Positions 32,938-41,436 of a DNA stretch of 64,000 bases are shown piece by piece (the stretch's first letter is position 1; each line of letters opens with the position of its first letter). Position numbers and translations under genes: made by a program. This DNA comes from Clostridia bacterium (lineage in GTDB: Bacteria > Bacillota > Clostridia > Oscillospirales > Acutalibacteraceae): assembly GCA_017421045.1 (NCBI GenBank), contig JAFQMC010000016.1, positions 1 to 64,000 of the forward strand. Reading direction: 5' to 3'. The notes under the pieces are model-generated. The model was not told where the DNA came from. It did not search any database and saw only the letters and a program-made list of their open reading frames with translations.

Positions 32938-33651
32938 ATGATAATTTTTCCTGCAATAGATTTATACGAAGGCAAGGCGGTGCGTCTTTACAAAGGCGAC
33001 TACAACCAGATGACCGTCTACAGTGAAAACCCTGCAGAGGTAGCAAAGAGATTTGTACAGGCGGGTGCAACGCATCTGCATCTTGTAGACCTGGAGGGTG
33101 CAAAGCTGGGACGTCCCGGAAACCTGGACACAATCAGCAAAATCATTAAAGAGACCGACCTGTTCACAGAGGTTGGCGGCGGAATCCGCAACATCGAGAC
33201 CGTTGAAGCCTACATATCCATCGGTGTTGACAGAGTTATTCTAGGCACTGCCGCTGTGAATGACCCTGAATTTCTGAAAGAAACTCTCAAGCGTTTTGGT
33301 GACAAAATTGCTGTGGGAGTTGACCTTAAAGACGGCTTCGTAGCTATTAAAGGCTGGACAGAGAAATCTTCTCTGTCTGCTGATGAGTTTCTCGGTGAAA
33401 TGGAGACTCTCGGAGTCTCTACCATTATCTGTACCGACATCTCCCGCGACGGAGCAATGCAGGGCAGTAACAACACACTGTACAGAGAGCTTTCCGAGAA
33501 ATACAACATCAATTTCATTGCATCAGGCGGTGTCTCCACTATCGAGGACGTTAAAACCCTGAGTAGTATGAATATGTACGGAGCCATCATCGGCAAGGCG
33601 TACTACATCGGAGCTATTGATCTGAAGGAAGCTATCGAGGTGGCAAAATGA
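32938..33651 (+). CDS. hisA: ProFAR isomerase
   Basis: A 237-residue (beta/alpha)8-barrel protein that isomerises ProFAR to PRFAR. It starts with FPAIDLYEGKAVRLYKGD, containing the catalytic Asp; the second catalytic Asp sits in CTDISRDGAMQG. A phosphate-binding GGGIRN motif is near residue 81. It is a paralogue of HisF, which follows directly. Confidence 0.96.
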   Translation: MIIFPAIDLYEGKAVRLYKGDYNQMTVYSENPAEVAKRFVQAGATHLHLVDLEGAKLGRPGNLDTISKIIKETDLFTEVGGGIRNIETVEAYISIGVDRVILGTAAVNDPEFLKETLKRFGDKIAVGVDLKDGFVAIKGWTEKSSLSADEFLGEMETLGVSTIICTDISRDGAMQGSNNTLYRELSEKYNINFIASGGVSTIEDVKTLSSMNMYGAIIGKAYYIGAIDLKEAIEVAK

Positions 33652-34406
33652 TAACTAAACGCATTATCCCATGTCTGGACGTGAGAAACGGACGTGTAGT
33701 AAAGGGTGTAAACTTCGAGGGACTTTCCGATGTATCCTCCCCTATTGAGCTGGGCAAATACTACAGCGACAACGGCGCAGACGAGCTGGTGTTCTATGAT
33801 ATCACTGCTTCTGCAGAGGGCAGAGCGCTTTTCACAGACATCCTCACCGAAGTTGCAAAAACCATATTTATCCCGCTTACCGTTGGCGGTGGCATCAACA
33901 CACTGGATGATTTTGACAGAGTTCTCAAATGCGGTGCAGACAAGGTGAGCGTCAACTCAGGCGCAATCCGCGACCCTGAGCTTATCACAAAAGCCGCTAA
34001 GAAATACGGCGACCAGTGCGTTGTTATTTCTGCGGATGTCAAGCGCGTTGACGGAGTATTCAGGGTGTTTGCAAAAGGCGGCAGAGAAAACACGGGCATG
34101 GAGGCTATAAGCTGGATTAAGTCCTGTGTAGACAGAGGTGCAGGCGAGGTTGTGCTCAACTCCATAGACACCGACGGTGTAAAGGGCGGATTTGACCTTG
34201 AGATGCTAAGAGCCGTGTCCGATGTAGTAAACGTCCCTGTCATTGCATCAGGCGGTGCAGGCTGTATCGACGACTTTGTTACACTGTTCAACACTCTGCC
34301 AAAAGTTGACGCAGGTCTGGCGGCTTCTATCTTCCACTTCGGAGAAGTTGAAATTCCGGAGCTAAAGAAAGTTCTTCAAAAGAATAATATCAATGTGAGG
34401 TTATGA
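33648..34406 (+). CDS. hisF: Imidazole glycerol phosphate synthase, cyclase subunit
   Basis: A 252-residue barrel that uses ammonia from HisH to turn PRFAR into IGP and [23 protein letters not shown] (catalytic Asp) and [14 protein letters not shown] (second Asp) are typical, with GGGINT and SGGAGC phosphate loops. Overlaps hisA by four bases. Confidence 0.96.
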   Translation: MITKRIIPCLDVRNGRVVKGVNFEGLSDVSSPIELGKYYSDNGADELVFYDITASAEGRALFTDILTEVAKTIFIPLTVGGGINTLDDFDRVLKCGADKVSVNSGAIRDPELITKAAKKYGDQCVVISADVKRVDGVFRVFAKGGRENTGMEAISWIKSCVDRGAGEVVLNSIDTDGVKGGFDLEMLRAVSDVVNVPVIASGGAGCIDDFVTLFNTLPKVDAGLAASIFHFGEVEIPELKKVLQKNNINVRL

Positions 34407-35056
34407 AAATGTTAGATATAAACAAGCTTAAATTTGACGAAAAAGGACTCATCCCTGCTATTGTTACTGATATTGATACAGGAAATGTGCTGACACTTGC
34501 ATATATGAACAGAGAGAGCCTTGAGATTTCTATGAAAAAGGGTCTTACTTGCTTTTTCAGTCGTTCAAGACAGGAGCTTTGGCTCAAGGGTGAGACAAGC
34601 GGTAACTACCAGCACATTGTCTCAATCACTGCAGACTGCGACTATGATGCTCTGAATGTAAAAGTCCGCAAGGACGGCCCTGCCTGCCACACAGGCACAG
34701 ACTCCTGCTTCACAAACCTTCTATTTGAAGGCGAGGAGGCAGAGGGTTTCTCCATGGACGGACTCTACGAGCTTCTCAAGGGCAGAAAAGAAAACCTGCC
34801 CGAAGGCTCATACACCACATACCTCTTCCAGAAAGGTCTTGACAAGATTCTCAAAAAGGTCGGCGAGGAGTGCACAGAGGTTATCATCGGTGCAAAATCC
34901 AACGATAAAGCCGAGACAGTTTACGAGATTGCAGACCTTGCTTACCACGTAATGGTGCTTATGGTTGAGATGGGAATCACTGTTGACGATATCAAAAAAG
35001 AACTTGCCTCCCGCCACGTTATCGACCACAAGGTAAAGCAGGAAAAAATGGTATGA
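34403..35056 (+). CDS. hisI: Bifunctional phosphoribosyl-AMP cyclohydrolase / phosphoribosyl-ATP pyrophosphatase
   Basis: A 217-residue HisI-HisE fusion (hisIE). Residues 1-115 are the HisI cyclohydrolase: [29 protein letters not shown], and the metal-binding DCDYDAL and CHTGTDSCF. Residues 125-217 are the HisE pyrophosphohydrolase, a four-helix protein with [12 protein letters not shown] and [13 protein letters not shown]. The fused gene carries out steps 2 and 3. Overlaps hisF by four bases. Confidence 0.96.
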   Translation: MKMLDINKLKFDEKGLIPAIVTDIDTGNVLTLAYMNRESLEISMKKGLTCFFSRSRQELWLKGETSGNYQHIVSITADCDYDALNVKVRKDGPACHTGTDSCFTNLLFEGEEAEGFSMDGLYELLKGRKENLPEGSYTTYLFQKGLDKILKKVGEECTEVIIGAKSNDKAETVYEIADLAYHVMVLMVEMGITVDDIKKELASRHVIDHKVKQEKMV

Positions 35057-35862
35057 TAAAACGCAACTATCACACCCACACCTTGTACTGCGACGGCAAA
35101 GACACCCCCGAAGAAATGGTCCTCTCTGCCATTGACAAGGGTTTTTCCACTCTGGGATTCTCGGGACACAGCCCGCTTGAGGGTACTGACTGGGGAATGA
35201 ACGGCGACAGATTAAACAAGTATAAAAACGAAATTCTCTCGCTCAAAGAGAAATACAAAGATAAGATAGAGATTCTCTGTGGAATCGAGCAGGACTACTA
35301 CAGCGGGAATTCTCTTGAGGGATACGACTACATCATTGGCTCTGTCCACTGTCTAAAGGTCAGTGACGGATATCTGCCTTTGGATGATTCTGCAGATATT
35401 CTGAAAGAAGGAATCGTGAAATATTTCGGTTCAGATCCCGTAAAACTTGCAAAGTGCTATTATGAGACAGTGAGCAATGTTGTAAACAAAACGGGATGTC
35501 AGATTATCGGTCACTTTGACCTGATAACAAAGTTTGACGACACTGCCCATATCTTTGACACAGCCAATGCTGAATACATAGAATCAGCAAAGACAGCCAT
35601 TGACAAGCTATCGAGAACAGGTGCACTCTTTGAAGTTAACACGGGTGCAATGACAAGGAGACTTAAAAGTCTGCCTTATCCTGCGAAGGATTTGCTTGAG
35701 TATATCAGAAACTGCGGATGCGATGTGGTAATCAACTCTGACTGCCACGATAAAAACTATCTTGACTTCGGCTTTGACACGGCGTTATCGCTAATCAAAG
35801 AATGTGGATTTGAAAGAATCGCTTACATCTCAGAGGGCGGCATAAAATACACAGATATATAA
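35053..35862 (+). CDS. hisK: Histidinol-phosphatase, PHP type
   Basis: A 269-residue PHP-domain phosphatase removing phosphate from histidinol phosphate. The metal site starts [11 protein letters not shown] (HxH) and continues with GFSGHSP, GIEQDYY, GSVHCL, GHFDL and NSDCHD. It replaces the HAD-type phosphatase of enterobacteria, so the operon encodes all ten activities of the pathway. Overlaps hisIE by four bases and ends in a strong terminator. Confidence 0.93.
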   Translation: MIKRNYHTHTLYCDGKDTPEEMVLSAIDKGFSTLGFSGHSPLEGTDWGMNGDRLNKYKNEILSLKEKYKDKIEILCGIEQDYYSGNSLEGYDYIIGSVHCLKVSDGYLPLDDSADILKEGIVKYFGSDPVKLAKCYYETVSNVVNKTGCQIIGHFDLITKFDDTAHIFDTANAEYIESAKTAIDKLSRTGALFEVNTGAMTRRLKSLPYPAKDLLEYIRNCGCDVVINSDCHDKNYLDFGFDTALSLIKECGFERIAYISEGGIKYTDI

Positions 35863-35864
35863 AG

Positions 35865-35900
35865 AAATGCCCGGGAACATATCCGTGTTCCCGGGCATTT
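35865..35900. terminator. Terminator of the his operon, probably bidirectional
   Basis: AAATGCCCGGGAACA pairs with TGTTCCCGGGCATTT around a six-base loop. The minus strand also shows a T-rich tail (TTTCTTT), so it can end the converging lipoprotein gene. Confidence 0.88.
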
Positions 35901-35927
35901 ATGTTGCGTTTTTTATGATGTCATAAA

Positions 35928-36578
35928 TTATTTTGCCTGACCCTTGATGCTGTCAATAACCTTGTCGTTTTCATCAAAGACAAGCTTTGAATCCTCGTCG
36001 GTGAAATCAGCAAGGCTGATTCTCTCGTATGTGCCTGCAAGCTCCGTGCCGTCCTGCTCTGTGAACTCGGTCTCAAAGGCGTAAATCTTTTCTTCACCGC
36101 GAGTCTGAACATAGGTAGTGTAGTCGGCGGATGCGCTCATATCCTCACCCTTGACAATGTATGCACGATTGCTGTCGTCGGTATAGAGGCAGATTGTAGG
36201 TGCTTTATCATCGGCAGTTGCTTTGGAGGTGATTTCCTCGTCGAGCAGAGTAGCTGAACCATACTCAAAACCTACTACCATCTGTCTGTTCACGTAGGGA
36301 GTTGTACCGTCTGCAAACGCCACGTAAAGCTCATAGATACCGTCGCCTGTGAAATCGAGAAGTCTTGCAACTGCAACACCTGTGAGCACATTGCCGTAAG
36401 TATCGTCAGACTCAACCTTTGCTTTGCCGTACTGATCAACCAGATTGTCGTAATAGGTCTGGAAGTAGTTTGCTCTGTCAACATTGCCAAGGTCATAAAC
36501 AATAGCACCTGACATATCACATGCAGCAAGAGAAACAACACACATAACAGCCAGAAGCATAGCAAAGATCTTTTTCAT
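35928..36578 (-). CDS. Lipoprotein, unknown function
   Basis: A 216-residue exported lipoprotein. The signal peptide MKKIFAMLLAVMCVVSLAAC ends in the lipobox LAAC. The mature part has an acidic loop DFTGDGIYELYVAF (about residues 72-85) resembling the Ca2+-binding DxxGDG loops of FG-GAP repeats, and no other recognised domain. The ATG at 36578 follows AGAGG; the in-frame ATG at 36644 is excluded because it would bury the promoter and signal peptide. It has its own promoter. Confidence 0.75.
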   Translation of the reverse strand: MKKIFAMLLAVMCVVSLAACDMSGAIVYDLGNVDRANYFQTYYDNLVDQYGKAKVESDDTYGNVLTGVAVARLLDFTGDGIYELYVAFADGTTPYVNRQMVVGFEYGSATLLDEEITSKATADDKAPTICLYTDDSNRAYIVKGEDMSASADYTTYVQTRGEEKIYAFETEFTEQDGTELAGTYERISLADFTDEDSKLVFDENDKVIDSIKGQAK

Positions 36579-36622
36579 AGTAAGAACCTCTCTGTAAAAG
36601 TTAAAATTATTAGCTACTTGAT

Positions 36623-36651
36623 ATTTTACTATGTTTTCTGACAATTTGCAA
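36623..36651 (-). promoter_or_regulatory. Promoter of the lipoprotein gene
   Basis: Minus-strand TTGCAA (36646-36651), 17-base spacer, TAAAAT (36623-36628). Confidence 0.65.
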
Positions 36652-36662
36652 TAGGCAAATTA

Positions 36663-36697
36663 AAAAGGCGACAAGCTTTTGCGTGCCTGTCGCCTTT
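36663..36697 (-). terminator. Terminator of the ctsR-clpC operon
   Basis: On the minus strand AAAGGCGACAGG pairs with CTTGTCGCCTTT, then further T's; it starts eight bases after the clpC stop. Confidence 0.85.
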
Positions 36698-36704
36698 AGA
36701 GACT

Positions 36705-39155
36705 TTATTCAAACGTGAAAGTGAACTCTCCGTCAACATAATCACAGAGAACTTTGCGGGCATCGCCGAGTTCTCCTGAGAGAAGTTTCTCAGACAGGAC
36801 ATCCTCAATTTTTGTGGTAATTGCTCGTCTGAGAGGTCTTGCTCCGTAGCTTTCGTCAAATCCGACTTCGGCAATCTGCTTTATTGCGTTGTCTGTGACC
36901 ACAAGCTCTGCTCCAAGCTCCTGAAGTCTTTTGCCGAGGACTCTCAGCATAAGACGGGCTATCTGCTCTGTCTCCTCAGCTTTCAGCTTGGAGAACACTA
37001 TGATATCATCGATTCGGTTCAAAAACTCCGGTCTGAACACCTGTTTCAGCTCGCCCATAACCGTGTCTCTCAGCTTGTCGTCAGAGGATTTAGCGCTGTC
37101 GGGAGTAAATCCCAGTGAAGCGTTATCCGATGTAATCAGCCGTGCTCCCACGTTGGAGGTCATAATAATCACCGTGTTCTTGAAGCTGACTGTACGCCCC
37201 TGAGAGTCGGTTAGTCTGCCGTCTTCAAGTATCTGCAGAAGCATATTGAACACATCGGGATGTGCTTTTTCGATTTCGTCGAAGAGTATGACGGAGTAGG
37301 GTTTTCTGCGGACTCTCTCTGTGAGCTGTCCACCCTCGTCATATCCCACATATCCGGGAGGTGAACCGATAAGCTTTGCCACGGTATGCTTCTCCATGTA
37401 TTCACTCATATCAAGGCGAAGCATAGCGTTTTCATCGCCGAACATCGCCTGTGCCAGTGCTTTTGTAAGCTCCGTCTTTCCTACTCCCGTGGGGCCGAGA
37501 AAGATGAACGAACCTATGGGACGGCTGGGGTCTTTTAGTCCTGCACGGCTACGGCGGACTGCTCTTGCTACTGCCGACACCGCCTCGTTCTGTCCTATAA
37601 CTCGGCGGTGAAGCTCTTCTTCAAGGGTTAAGAGTCGCTCTGAGTCCTCACGGCTGAGCTCCTGCACGGGAATACCCGACCAGTCTGCCACGGTCTTTGC
37701 AATATCCTCCCGCGTGACCTGAGCGTGAGATGTAGTGGAATCTTCGTGCCACTGCTTTTTCTGAGCTTCTAACTCTTCTTTGAGAGTTTTCTGCTCATCC
37801 CGAAGCTTTGCCGCACGCTCAAAGTCCTGCTGGTTTATTGCCTCGGACTTCTCTTTTTCCAAATCATCAATTCTCTGTTCCTTCTCTTTGAGATTTTCCG
37901 GCTCCGTCTGGGACATAAGGCGAATTCTGGAGGCAGACTCATCGATAAGGTCGATTGCTTTGTCCGGCAGAAATCTGTCTGCAATATAGCGTGAGGACAA
38001 TTCCACGGCGGCCTCTATAGCTTCGTCGGTGATTGTCACCTTGTGGTGTGCCTCGTATCGGTCACGGAGTCCTTTGAGAATGAGTACCGACTCCTCCGCT
38101 GTAGGTTCTTTCACCTTTACAGGCTGAAATCTTCGCTCCAGTGCTGAGTCTTTCTCAATATACTTTCTGTACTCCTCCAACGTGGTGGCGCCTATAACCT
38201 GAAAATCTCCTTTTGCAAGGGAAGGCTTCAGGATATTTGCCGCATCGGCAGAACCCTCTGCCGAGCCTGCACCCACAATGGTGTGAAGCTCGTCGATAAA
38301 GAGAATCACATCCTTGGCTTCAATAAGTTCTTCGATGACGCTCTTAATCCTCTCCTCGAAATCACCGCGATACTTGGTGCCTGCTATCATTCCCGTCAGG
38401 TTGAGGCTTACAACACGTTTGTCACGAAGAAGCTCAGGCACCTCTCCATCGGCAATTTTCAGTGCAAGCCCCTCCGCCACGGCGGTTTTGCCCACACCCG
38501 GCTCACCAATGAGGACGGGATTGTTCTTTGTTCTGCGCGAAAGAATCTGAACAACCCGATTTATCTCCTGTTCCCTGCCGATTACCGGGTCTATCTCTCC
38601 TGCTTTTGCGGCAGAAGTGAGGTCTCTGCCGAACTGATCAAGTGTCTTTGTTTTGCTGTTACCCTTGCTTGTTGAAGTCGGAGAGTGCTCCTGTGAAAAA
38701 TGCCCCTCCGACGGTGAATCGCTGAGACTTGCTCTGAGGGTGGTCATAAGTGTGGAGGTGCTGAGACCCAGCTCCTGAAGAAATCTCACCGCGTAGCTGT
38801 CTCTCTCTGAGATAATGGCGATGAGCAGGTGCTCAGTTCCTACGAAATTGTGACCTATTCTGGCAGACGCCAGAACCGCCGCCTGCATGACACGCTTGGT
38901 CCTTGGTGTGAAATCATCAGGAGAAAGTGACATCTTCTCTCCCACTCCCACAGACTGCTCTATCTTCCTGCGCAGAGAGTCTGTATCAAGACCGCACTCA
39001 GCAAGCGCTGCCGAGGCAACACCGCTTTGTTCCATACACAGACCCAGAAGCAGATGTTCTGTGCCTATATAGGTGTGACCCATGGCTCCTGCCTGCTCGA
39101 TAGCGATATTGAGGGCATCATTTGCCTTCTGTGTAAAACCTTTGAAGCTATACAT
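36705..39155 (-). CDS. clpC: ATP-dependent Clp protease ATP-binding subunit ClpC
   Basis: An 816-residue Hsp100 unfoldase that feeds proteins to ClpP. It has the Clp N-domain (1-145, two repeats with GTEHLLL and VGTEHLL), AAA1 with Walker A GEPGVGKT (about 209-216) and DELHTIVG, a ClpB/C-type middle domain with a UVR motif ([20 protein letters not shown]), and AAA2 with GPTGVGKTE (about 543-551). A ClpP-docking loop lies near the C-terminal third. It is the last gene of ctsR-mcsA-mcsB-clpC and is under CtsR. A 117-base gap with two hairpins separates it from mcsB. Confidence 0.95.
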   Translation of the reverse strand: MYSFKGFTQKANDALNIAIEQAGAMGHTYIGTEHLLLGLCMEQSGVASAALAECGLDTDSLRRKIEQSVGVGEKMSLSPDDFTPRTKRVMQAAVLASARIGHNFVGTEHLLIAIISERDSYAVRFLQELGLSTSTLMTTLRASLSDSPSEGHFSQEHSPTSTSKGNSKTKTLDQFGRDLTSAAKAGEIDPVIGREQEINRVVQILSRRTKNNPVLIGEPGVGKTAVAEGLALKIADGEVPELLRDKRVVSLNLTGMIAGTKYRGDFEERIKSVIEELIEAKDVILFIDELHTIVGAGSAEGSADAANILKPSLAKGDFQVIGATTLEEYRKYIEKDSALERRFQPVKVKEPTAEESVLILKGLRDRYEAHHKVTITDEAIEAAVELSSRYIADRFLPDKAIDLIDESASRIRLMSQTEPENLKEKEQRIDDLEKEKSEAINQQDFERAAKLRDEQKTLKEELEAQKKQWHEDSTTSHAQVTREDIAKTVADWSGIPVQELSREDSERLLTLEEELHRRVIGQNEAVSAVARAVRRSRAGLKDPSRPIGSFIFLGPTGVGKTELTKALAQAMFGDENAMLRLDMSEYMEKHTVAKLIGSPPGYVGYDEGGQLTERVRRKPYSVILFDEIEKAHPDVFNMLLQILEDGRLTDSQGRTVSFKNTVIIMTSNVGARLITSDNASLGFTPDSAKSSDDKLRDTVMGELKQVFRPEFLNRIDDIIVFSKLKAEETEQIARLMLRVLGKRLQELGAELVVTDNAIKQIAEVGFDESYGARPLRRAITTKIEDVLSEKLLSGELGDARKVLCDYVDGEFTFTFE

Positions 39156-39172
39156 AATTCTTCATCCCTTCC

Positions 39173-39213
39173 AAAAGATGTTATCTTTTCAGGGTTACCT
39201 TCCAAATAACCCT
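39173..39213 (-). repeat. Two hairpins between mcsB and clpC
   Basis: AAAAGAT/ATCTTTT (39173-39179 with 39183-39189) and AGGGTTA/TAACCCT (39191-39197 with 39207-39213). The T-run expected of a terminator is absent after the larger one. The first ends a few bases before the clpC ribosome-binding site, so the pair may set mRNA processing or clpC translation. Confidence 0.5.
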
Positions 39214-39272
39214 ATTTTTCATATACCTTACTTTAAATAGCATCAAATATTTTATGTTATTAAGTTTTATTT

Positions 39273-40253
39273 CTATCTGAGTGTAGCTTTTATAAGCTCT
39301 GCTCTTGCTTTGTCTCTCTCCTGAGGTGAGAGTTTTCTTTGCTGTGCACGCATAAGGCTTGCAGGATGTATACTTGCCATCAGCTCATCAACGGCATCAA
39401 TGGTTACATCATCAATTATGCCCTCGGTGATTCCCAGTCGGACATTGGAGAGAAGCTTCATCGCCTCTGCATGAGATATAAGCCTTGCTGTAAGAAGTAT
39501 TCCCATACTGCGGCTTATCTTGTCCTGATACTCCATGCTCTGCATAAGAGTTTCTCTGCTCTGAAGCTCTGAGCTTGCAAGCTGAGTGCAGATGTTCTGC
39601 AAATTCTCGATTGCGGATTTTTCAGATATTCCCAGTGTGACCTGATTGCTGAGCTGATAGAGCGCACAGGACACATCCGTTCCCTCGCCGTAGGTGCCAC
39701 GTACCGCAAGCCCCAGCTTTGAGAGGTTAGACGCTATTCGGGAGACGGCACGGCTGTCTGCCAGTGCACACAGATGCATCATAACGGAGGCTCTCATACC
39801 GGTGCCCAGATTGGTGGGGCATTGAGTAAGGAACCCAAGCGTATTATCAAAGGCAAAATGCAGAGTCTTATCAAGCTCAGTGTCGATTCTGTCAGCTATT
39901 GCGTAAGCCTCCCGCAAAGACATACCGGGCTTTATGACCTGAATTCTCAGGTGGTCCTCCTCGTTTATCATGATGCTGATGCTCTCATCCTCTGTGACCG
40001 CCAAGGCTCTGCCCGCTTTGCTGTTTGCAAACTCGGGACTTATGAGATGACGCTCCACCATGGCAACTGCATCAAGCTCGTTCACATCCTCCATGGAGAC
40101 AAACATAAACTTTTCATCGCAGTTTTTGAGTGCTTCTCTGACCTTCTCTGCTACTTCGGTTCGCTGTTTATCGTCCATTCTGCAAGGAAAGGGATAGTCT
40201 CTAAGATTACGTGCCAGACGAATTCTGGAAGAAATAACTACAGGGTCTTTCAT
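39273..40253 (-). CDS. mcsB: Protein-arginine kinase McsB
   Basis: A 326-residue phosphagen-kinase-fold enzyme that phosphorylates arginines in unfolded proteins and in CtsR, marking them for ClpCP. Motifs: VVISSRIRLARNL at the N-terminus (nucleotide-binding Arg), ISIMINEEDHLRIQ, GFLTQCPTNLGTGMRASVMMHL (catalytic Cys region) and RGTYGEG. The second ISIMIN/EEDH block is typical. The stop touches the clpC leader; it follows mcsA by one base. Confidence 0.94.
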   Translation of the reverse strand: MKDPVVISSRIRLARNLRDYPFPCRMDDKQRTEVAEKVREALKNCDEKFMFVSMEDVNELDAVAMVERHLISPEFANSKAGRALAVTEDESISIMINEEDHLRIQVIKPGMSLREAYAIADRIDTELDKTLHFAFDNTLGFLTQCPTNLGTGMRASVMMHLCALADSRAVSRIASNLSKLGLAVRGTYGEGTDVSCALYQLSNQVTLGISEKSAIENLQNICTQLASSELQSRETLMQSMEYQDKISRSMGILLTARLISHAEAMKLLSNVRLGITEGIIDDVTIDAVDELMASIHPASLMRAQQRKLSPQERDKARAELIKATLR

Positions 40254-40757
40254 TTATTTTCCCTCCATTTCTTTTATCTTGTCGCGAAGCTCTGCGGCAA
40301 GCTCAAAATTCTGCTCTTCAACAGCTTTATTAAGCTGAGTCTTTAAAATTCCGATTTGGTCTTCTTTCTGATTTGCGACCGACTCCTCTGCCAGCGCCAT
40401 ATTAGGACGTTTTCCACAGTGGGTGGTATTGCCGTGGATACGCTTGACCGAGGGAAGCAACTCGCTGAAGAAAGTGGTATAACACTTTGCACAGCCAACC
40501 TTGCCTGTGTTTGTGATATCTCCGTAGGTACTGCCGCAAGAGGGGCAACGGGTTGCCTGACTTCTGGAGGGCAGGGCGGTACCGAACAAACTCTTCACAA
40601 GACCGCCGAACATATCGGGCATTGCTGTGTCAAAAACATTGTCAAAGCCCATCTCGTGGGCGCAGTCGGCACAGAGCATATACTCCTCATACGCACCGTT
40701 CACTATACGTTTGACCTGGGTTGTTGCATTGTTCACTTTGCATTTCTGACATTTCAT
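40254..40757 (-). CDS. mcsA: McsA, activator of McsB, zinc-finger and UVR protein
   Basis: A 167-residue protein with four CxxC zinc-binding pairs (CQKC, CADC, CPSC, CAKC) in two zinc fingers and a C-terminal UVR domain (QLNKAVEEQNFELAAELRDKIKEM) that contacts ClpC. It stimulates McsB kinase activity. The ATG at 40757 is chosen for GGAGGAGA eight bases upstream; a longer reading would overlap ctsR. Confidence 0.92.
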   Translation of the reverse strand: MKCQKCKVNNATTQVKRIVNGAYEEYMLCADCAHEMGFDNVFDTAMPDMFGGLVKSLFGTALPSRSQATRCPSCGSTYGDITNTGKVGCAKCYTTFFSELLPSVKRIHGNTTHCGKRPNMALAEESVANQKEDQIGILKTQLNKAVEEQNFELAAELRDKIKEMEGK

Positions 40758-40771
40758 ATTATCTCCTCCAA

Positions 40772-41218
40772 TCACATCAATGCTAAAAGCATATTCTTAA
40801 AAATTGCCGCACGGGTCTCATCCCTGCTTGAGGGTGACACAGGCGAAAGACTGCGCTCTGAAGCGGCGGCAGAAATTAATCTTGCTGATTCATTAGATAT
40901 TATTGACGCAGATTTCAGGTTGTTAATCATTATCTGGGCAGTAATATTATCAAGGCTTGCGCCTATTGAATTAATTATATGCATCAGAGTAGTGGAGTTA
41001 TCCGCCTGAATACGGCTGATGCGGATATATCCCCCACCGCCTCTGCGTGATTCCACAATATATCCCTGCTCGGGAGTGAATCGTGAGGTTATGACATAGT
41101 TAATCTGACTCGGAACACATCCGAATCTGTCTGCAAGCTCGTTTCTGCGAATCTCGGCATTGCCGCCATCTTCCATCATATCCATTATGTACTGAGCCAG
41201 CACGTCACTGAGTCTCAT
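40772..41218 (-). CDS. ctsR: CtsR, class III stress repressor
   Basis: A 148-residue winged-helix repressor of clp genes. It has the MRLSDVLAQYI start, RFGCVPSQINYVITSRFT (helix-turn-helix) and the glycine-rich wing RRGGGGYIRI, in which an Arg is the thermosensor in B. subtilis. The C-terminal half dimerises and is the target of McsB. Three operator boxes lie upstream of its own promoter, so the operon is autoregulated. Confidence 0.95.
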   Translation of the reverse strand: MRLSDVLAQYIMDMMEDGGNAEIRRNELADRFGCVPSQINYVITSRFTPEQGYIVESRRGGGGYIRISRIQADNSTTLMHIINSIGASLDNITAQIMINNLKSASIISNESARLISAAASERSLSPVSPSSRDETRAAIFKNMLLALM

Positions 41219-41257
41219 ATAATCACCTCGGTATTGAGTGTAATGCAGTAATGGTCG

Positions 41258-41274
41258 TTTGACCTTCTCTGACT
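41258..41274 (-). promoter_or_regulatory. CtsR operator box 1 (downstream)
   Basis: On the minus strand AGTCAGA-GAA-GGTCAAA, matching the CtsR heptad repeat RGTCAAA-NAN-RGTCAAA at most positions. It lies between the -10 box and the ctsR start. Confidence 0.8.
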
Positions 41275-41282
41275 TTAACTAT

Positions 41283-41311
41283 ATTCTATACATTTAGTCA
41301 GAGAAAGTCAA
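41283..41311 (-). promoter_or_regulatory. Promoter of the ctsR operon
   Basis: Minus-strand TTGACT (41306-41311), 17-base spacer, TAGAAT (41283-41288). The -35 box is inside operator box 2. Confidence 0.8.
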
Positions 41312-41328
41312 AGTCAGAAAAAGTCAAA
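41296..41328 (+). promoter_or_regulatory. CtsR operator boxes 2 and 3 in tandem
   Basis: AGTCAGA-GAA-AGTCAAA (41296-41312) and AGTCAGA-AAA-AGTCAAA (41312-41328) follow each other head to tail, sharing one base, and overlap the -35 box. Together with box 1 the promoter is bracketed by operators. Confidence 0.82.
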
Positions 41329-41364
41329 CTCCGCAGAGTTTTCTTGTTCTCTGCGGAGTTTTCT
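41328..41364 (-). terminator. Terminator of htpG
   Basis: ACTCCGCAGAG (41328-41338) pairs with CTCTGCGGAGT (41349-41359). On the minus strand the stem is followed by TTGACTTTTT, which overlaps CtsR box 3; the + side also has a T-run. Confidence 0.75.
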
Positions 41365-41436
41365 TTGATTATCTTCTGTTTTCTTAATTTTTCTTGATTT
41401 TTCTCGTTGTATTCTTTCAGGTTATTAAGTGAGAAG

